The position numbers and the translations under genes are program-made. The notes beneath the pieces are model-generated. The model had not been told where the DNA came from. It worked only from the letters and a program-made list of their open reading frames with translations, and ran no database searches. From Ectobius pallidus (Eukaryota; Arthropoda; Insecta; Blattodea; Ectobiidae), in NCBI GenBank assembly GCA_964059195.1, contig CAXKWD010000009.1, positions 149,539,890-149,603,889 on the forward strand: a stretch of 64,000 nucleotides of DNA, read 5' to 3'. This document shows, one piece after another, positions 58,957-64,000 of this stretch (within the stretch, counting starts at the first letter, position 1; each line of letters begins with the position of its first letter).

Positions 58957-61299
58957 GGTTTGAATTGCCGCGATCCCTCCCTCTCTGACGGCTGGCTGTC
59001 TACGTAATTAGTGCTGCTAGCGCCACTTGCACGGAGAATCGAGGCACTAGGCCGCCCCGTCGCAGACTGCAGTTAGTGAGGGGTCTCCCTTGTGTAAAGT
59101 CGTCTGCGGCGAGCCAGCTGGATTCCTCCTTCTCTTCGCGTGAGTGGCAATTTCTATCAATTATGTATTCATAAGCATTTGCTATTGGTGCCTTCTGCAC
59201 ACATAACTAAAATTCTGCCTTCTGCACTATTCGTTAAACCATGTAGTAATTTATGTATTCTTTGAAGAAAGGCAACCTTTAAGAAAGTTGCAGGCAGTTC
59301 TAACTTTGTATTCAGTTGGTCCGAGAATCAGTTATACATAGGATTTTTATATGCTATTCATTTAATTTTTGTGCCATGTCATTGCAGATCAGAGTATATT
59401 ATTCCTTAGTAGAGTTTACCATATATTTTGCTTCCGATATGTATGTCATGTTGTGGGCGGCGATTTTTCATCACTTAGAAGTGATGACGTCACGCTTTTG
59501 TTCCCATGTCTGTAACGATTCGCTTATTGCCCTCCATTTTTCTCAATCAGTTTTGCCTTTGTAAAGTAATGATATAAGATAGTAACTATATCTATATATT
59601 GGACGTTAGTAATCCTTACCAGAGTAAATTAAGCACTTCATGACATTCAGGCGTGTGCTTTCTCAGGGAATTATATATCTATATTAACGTATAAGAAAGG
59701 GCTCGTGGTATTAACCAGGTTATTAATCCAGTAAAAATATTTTTGTCTTGATTCAGTTGTCTTATATTGCATTAAATTTTAGCCTATGGGATTTCCGTCG
59801 GAATCATAAGTATCATTATTAACTTAATTTTGTAGCATTTCAGTCAGGTTGTCCTTATGGGGAAATTGTTTGTCTCATGGGAGTTGACCTTGGAGTAATT
59901 GTAAAATATGCAAAATATATGTAAAATATGCATATGAATTTTAAGAGTAGTTGATGACCGTTAAAGGTATAAAATTAAAATTCCTGATAACATTTAATAT
60001 TACTTTGAGAAAGAAATTAGTCAGTGGTGGGGTATGTCATCACATATTGTAGATATGCAAAATATGCACATGACTTTTGAGAATAGATATTCAGATGGCC
60101 ATTATATACATTATAAATTAATATGGCTGTAGGCTATTTAATCTTATTTTTGGGAAAGAAATCAACCAGTTGTGGGTTGTGACATGATATGGTAGTAATG
60201 TAAAATATGCATATTCCTATGGAATTGGTCATGACCCTTATCCTCTATAGTTAATATTATTCTGAAGTCCTTTTGATCCTTTTCAACAAACACTTGGATT
60301 TGCTTATTGATATAAGTATATTTAGATGCCTCCTTAACTAGTTATTATTTTGCTTGCATTAATCTTGCTCATAGTCATTATAGTCTTAAAAAAAATATTG
60401 TCCCACTATTTTTTTTGTAGCCTATATTAAAATTTTTTCCCCTTGTTATTCTATAAATAAATTTTTCCTTTGTGTCATATAGCCTTCAAATTATTATATT
60501 TAAGTACAGTTCCCTTTCTTCACCCGATGATCCATCTACTCAGTTTCGGGTTGTTTCCCAACATTTTGCGGCTTGTATAAAGTTTTTCTTACGGATTAAA
60601 TTCCTCCTATTGAGTCTCTGATTTTTGGCAATTTATTCTAGTCATTAATTTTTTTCATTGGGATGTCACATTAATATTTCAAGGTTAGGAGTTCAGGTAT
60701 AATTATGGATAGGGTATATTCTGCTGTAAGCATATAAATCTGACATCGGTTGTTGAGTTCTTTGTTACCAACTTTATTTAATGGCAACTCACTTTTATTC
60801 TCGCACTCCTCGTGCTTTCTAGAATTAACAGTAATTATTATTGTACAGACTTTGGAATAGTCTTTATCGTGTGAATTTTCTGGTAATTAAGTATTTTTAT
60901 TATCATATTGTTATTTACTTAATTACGTGTTACATTTGGTGTATTCTTATATGTGGATACAAATATTGTCAATAAATCCCATGTTATCTGATTTATGATT
61001 TTATGTTCTGGGATATTTCATGTTTTCACCTGCCTCCCTTGTTCTCTTGTGTTTGAAAACCAAGATCTTCGCCTCTAGGTAACGTCCACTCGCTTCTGGC
61101 AAGATTTCCTCAGTTTCAGTTTTTACAGTAAGATAATATATTCATGCAGGGCTGCAATCTAAATAAAGAATTAAATAATTAGTGACTCTCTTCGACTGTC
61201 AGTTAGTGTATAATTAATTTTTCAAGTAACGTATATTGTTTCTAACCTAACTTATAAAATAATAAATTATAAAACATAATTAAACCATTTAAAGCGTTA
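58957..61299 (+). repeat. Candidate 2.3-kb LTR
   Basis: Begins TGTAACGTTGGTTTG and ends AAAGCGTTACA, so it has TG..CA ends within a 7-bp inverted repeat TGTAACG/CGTTACA. The next bases are TGGTAGCAG, which match the 3' end of insect initiator tRNA-Met (…CTGCTACCA) for 9 nt, as a primer-binding site should. A polyadenylation-type AATAAA lies at 60972. No second LTR is in the window, so this rests on end structure only. Confidence 0.5.
59830..60260 (+). repeat. Imperfect ~145-bp tandem repeat inside the candidate LTR
   Basis: Three diverged units share GAAAGAAATyArycAGTkGTG, ATGTAAAATATGCATATG-like and ATGACC words (around 59900, 60050, 60195). Confidence 0.55.
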
Positions 61300-61308
61300 C
61301 ATGGTAGC
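61300..61308 (+). other. Candidate primer-binding site
   Basis: TGGTAGCAG immediately after the candidate LTR. The match to initiator tRNA-Met stops after 9 nt (next bases CC, expected AG), so it is suggestive only. Confidence 0.4.
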
Positions 61309-63999
61309 AGCCATTTTCAAACACGAGGGCAGAGGAGGTTATATATGCCCTGCATATATATTCAGATAGAGGAATTGCCTATAGTTACGCCATTTTGTTC
61401 TAATATTTCTTGATTTTGGCATATGAAATTTCTCCTTTCGGCTTGGCTTTGGTGATTTCGGGGACGATTCCTGGTTTACCTGTTTGGGTACACGGCGGTC
61501 CGACACGGATAGACAGTTTCCGTGTGTTTTGACCTTGTCCATAATTGTGCCAAACTAGGGCGACCAGTTGTTGTCTGTTGATCTCTCCTTGGTCGGGTCC
61601 GTTTTGCGGATTTCTTTTGCCTTTATTCTTGCCATGCTGTTTTCGCTACTGTGCTCCCTTGCTTGGATTTTGAATAGTTCAAACCGCTTATCTAGTTTCA
61701 TCTGTGTTCATCTTTGATATGGTTGACGGATTTAGCTCACAGTCTCTGTAAATTCCATAGCCCTGTCCGTTGTTTTTTTTTAATATATGTCTAATGTATG
61801 CATATTCAGTTATTAGTATCTCTTTCATTATTAGGTAATTCGCTCTGCCTATATAGATATATTTACATTCAGATGTAGTGTTCGCCTTCTAGTTACTCTT
61901 ATATATTTCAAATGTCAGGTTAGTGTAGTATTGCTTTTTTCAAGTTATGGCAAATGTGCTTTGTTGTGAGCAGTGAGTGCGGTAGGCCGGCTCCGCCGTG
62001 CTTAGTAGTACTTCCTTGCCTGTTGTTTATTGTTCAAGTATTGATCTTTGTCTGTGTATAGACTCATTCTGCTTATTATATAAAATCTATGGGTGGTATG
62101 GGACATCCTTAGTACTTCGGATTTTTTTGATTCTCCTAATAATATAATCTTCGTGGGTGGTATGGGACACTCCTTAGGTTTCTGGTTGTCTGTTATGGTT
62201 AAAAAAAAAATATATATAAATTCTATGGGTGGTATGGGACACCCTCCGTTTGTCTTTGTTTTTATCCGAATATTGGAGCTACTACTCTACCTGTCAGGTT
62301 ATTCTTATGGAATCAATCAAAGGTTATTGTGATTCCTTCAAGTTGAATTTTAATAGGCCTTGCTAGGCCTATGATCATTGCTATACTTCGTTGTAGTGTC
62401 TTTCTACTAAGATTCAAAATGCCCCTGATATGTTTATTGGTTTTTGCTACTATATAGAGTATTTTTTTTAGTAGGCGAACCTTCTGTATTACAGATATTT
62501 AATGTAAAAAAATCTCCTTATGCAATATTTCTGATCTGTAATTGGTATGTTGCTTAGAGTACCTTGCTAATATCCCATGATACGTATGCTGCTATAAAGC
62601 CAGGGTAGTTACCCATTTTTTTTGCCATTGACAAAGATAATTTTTTCTTATGCTTCTTATCTGCAATGTTTGGTATTTTTGCTGTACTATGATGGCAAAT
62701 TGTGTTGTTACACGAATTAATAAGTATATGCTGTTACTATTTAATGTGTTATGTAATCTTATGATATATTCGTGTTGTCCTTTTCTTCAAAGAAGTATAG
62801 TCTATAATAAAATTGTAATCGTTTTATATGAAAGAATTAATTTATTTGATATTCTTGCTGCTCACGCTTTTGGAGGGAGGAACTCCTTTCTCGCAATCTC
62901 AATTATGTAATTTGGGGACCCCTCACACTCAACTCACACTCTATTTTGACGCCCAATTATCTACATACTTTTACACAAAAAATATGGAACTGACTAAAGA
63001 AAAGACATTAACGAAATAAAAGAATACGAATTTATACCAATTGTTACTACTACGAAGCGACACAAAAAAAAGTTACAAAAAAGGGATAAATTATATTAAT
63101 TAATCTATAAAAAAAAAGATCCAACCTACAAAATGAAGTGAAAGTTTAATAGACTTATTTTCATAAGCTACAAACAAAATATCTACAAATTTATTTCTCA
63201 ACGCTACGACCATTAGTAATGTGTGACTGTTTTTCATTTCCAAAAACAAAGTGAATGTGCTACCAAACTTATTTTCTTGAGTTATGGATATTATTAACTT
63301 GTGTCTATTATATCTCTTGAAAGGAAAACTAAGTAAAAAAAAAAAAACAGCAACAATTTATTTACCAAGCTTATGGTCGTTACTAACGTGAAATTATGCT
63401 ACATTTTCTAAAAGAAAGTGAATGTTCTACAAAACGTGATTCCCAAATCTATCGACGTTATTGACATTAGTAATTTGTGATTATGCAACGAAAGTTTCTG
63501 ACACTTAATTCAATGTACACTCGTTTTCAAAAACGTTCAGCGCACAGGGGTTGTACTAGTTCCCTTCCTTTCTGTGTCTGTACTGTACCTATATTAAAAC
63601 GGTCCAAAATTGTGTTTCATGTGACGAGATATATTATGAAGAGGACCTCTACACGTATTCATTCTGCACTGGATTCATGGGAGCTCCTGCTGGCTTGTTT
63701 TGGAGCCATGTTGTCGACCATGCTCCTGGACAAATATGTATGCCTGACTCATGGGGAAGGCCTCCCCAGCTTTACATTTGTCATCCATATGGGTGGCCGG
63801 AGTCAAGCTAGTCCTCGTTCGCCTGCAGTAAGGTACCTGTGAGCACCTGAATCTACTCTCCCTCATCTTTCGTCGTGTGCAGCTTTTTGGATTTGGCTGT
63901 ATGTCAGCTAAGATGAATTTAGCTGTTTTTTCTCGACTGGTAGCCTCATCAGGACAAATTGGCTCCATAATTGTCGTGAGTCATAGCCAAAGTTATTTT
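61309..63999. other. No gene recognised to the window end
   Basis: No gag-like or other credible long frame follows the candidate LTR; all frames are under 125 residues and lack motifs. It includes three direct repeats GGGTGGTATGGGACA at 62091, 62154 and 62226. If the LTR is real, this would be the start of a non-coding interior (large retrotransposon derivative). Confidence 0.4.
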
Positions 64000-64000
64000 C

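Noticed and set aside
58957..61308. A solo LTR with TGGTA as target duplication
   Set aside because: The bases before TGTAACG are GGTAT, off by one from TGGTA after CGTTACA, and the sequence beyond does not continue the left-hand direct repeat; an LTR followed by a primer-binding site fits slightly better, but neither is proven.

Overview
The window looks like nuclear DNA of an insect, probably a hemimetabolous one with a large, repeat-rich genome; a cockroach or termite relative is my best guess, but only the insect call is reasonably firm. The reasons are a Pao/BEL LTR retrotransposon, several non-LTR retrotransposon (LINE) families, mariner, hAT, piggyBac, Harbinger and pogo-type DNA elements, tRNA-derived short repeats, and long arrays of Kruppel-type C2H2 zinc fingers. 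There are no bacterial operons, rRNA genes or CRISPR arrays.

The host content is a cluster of six closely related, apparently single-exon C2H2 zinc-finger genes (called ZNF-1 to ZNF-6 here): 16-1500 (+), 14713-16281 (-), 27322-28785 (+), 39770-41218 (-), 47807-49207 (+) and 54972-56282 (-). They strictly alternate in strand. All share a ~130-residue N-terminal leader with four or five SUMO-consensus lysines and a basic patch, then 11 to 14 fingers. They share about 0.3-0.6 kb of 5' flank with a CRE/ATF-like TGACGTAA and an AAATGGCGG motif, and (where not destroyed) about 0.4 kb of 3' flank with an AATAAA. The layout is best read as tandem copies of a divergent gene pair: ZNF-2/ZNF-3, ZNF-4/ZNF-5, ZNF-6/(partner missing), with ZNF-1 the right half of an earlier copy. 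The same decayed pogo/jerky-like transposase and LINE debris sits in each divergent spacer.

Almost everything else is transposon. 1.5-12.8 kb holds LINE pieces, a piggyBac-type element (TTAA target), a MITE, a rearranged mariner, an hAT element with 8-bp target duplication and an unclassified 37-bp-TIR element with a nested LINE. 13.2-14.7 kb is a LINE split by a Harbinger-type MITE. 16.6-23.3 kb is a 6.7-kb BEL element with an intact gag-pol frame and 5-bp target duplication, inserted in the 5' flank of ZNF-2. 23.3-27 kb is the pogo/LINE spacer. 28.9-39.6 kb holds a duplicated 3' flank, a mariner with nested elements (one with 151-bp TIRs and an internal ~150-bp tandem array), a LINE graveyard, a tRNA-derived SINE and tRNA-like repeats. 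41.3-47.8 kb is the second spacer plus a 2-kb TIR element inserted between the promoter motifs and the start codon of ZNF-5. 49.3-54.9 kb is LINEs, tRNA-like repeats and a Tigger-like MITE. 56.3-57.8 kb is a partial third spacer. From 57.8 kb to the end I see no gene; a candidate 2.3-kb LTR followed by a primer-binding-like site (58957-61308) is the main structure.

The transposons show which insertions are older or younger than the gene duplications, because one paralogue often supplies the empty site for an insertion in another. Gene functions are inferred from domains only. Transposon edges are exact where target duplications are quoted and approximate elsewhere.
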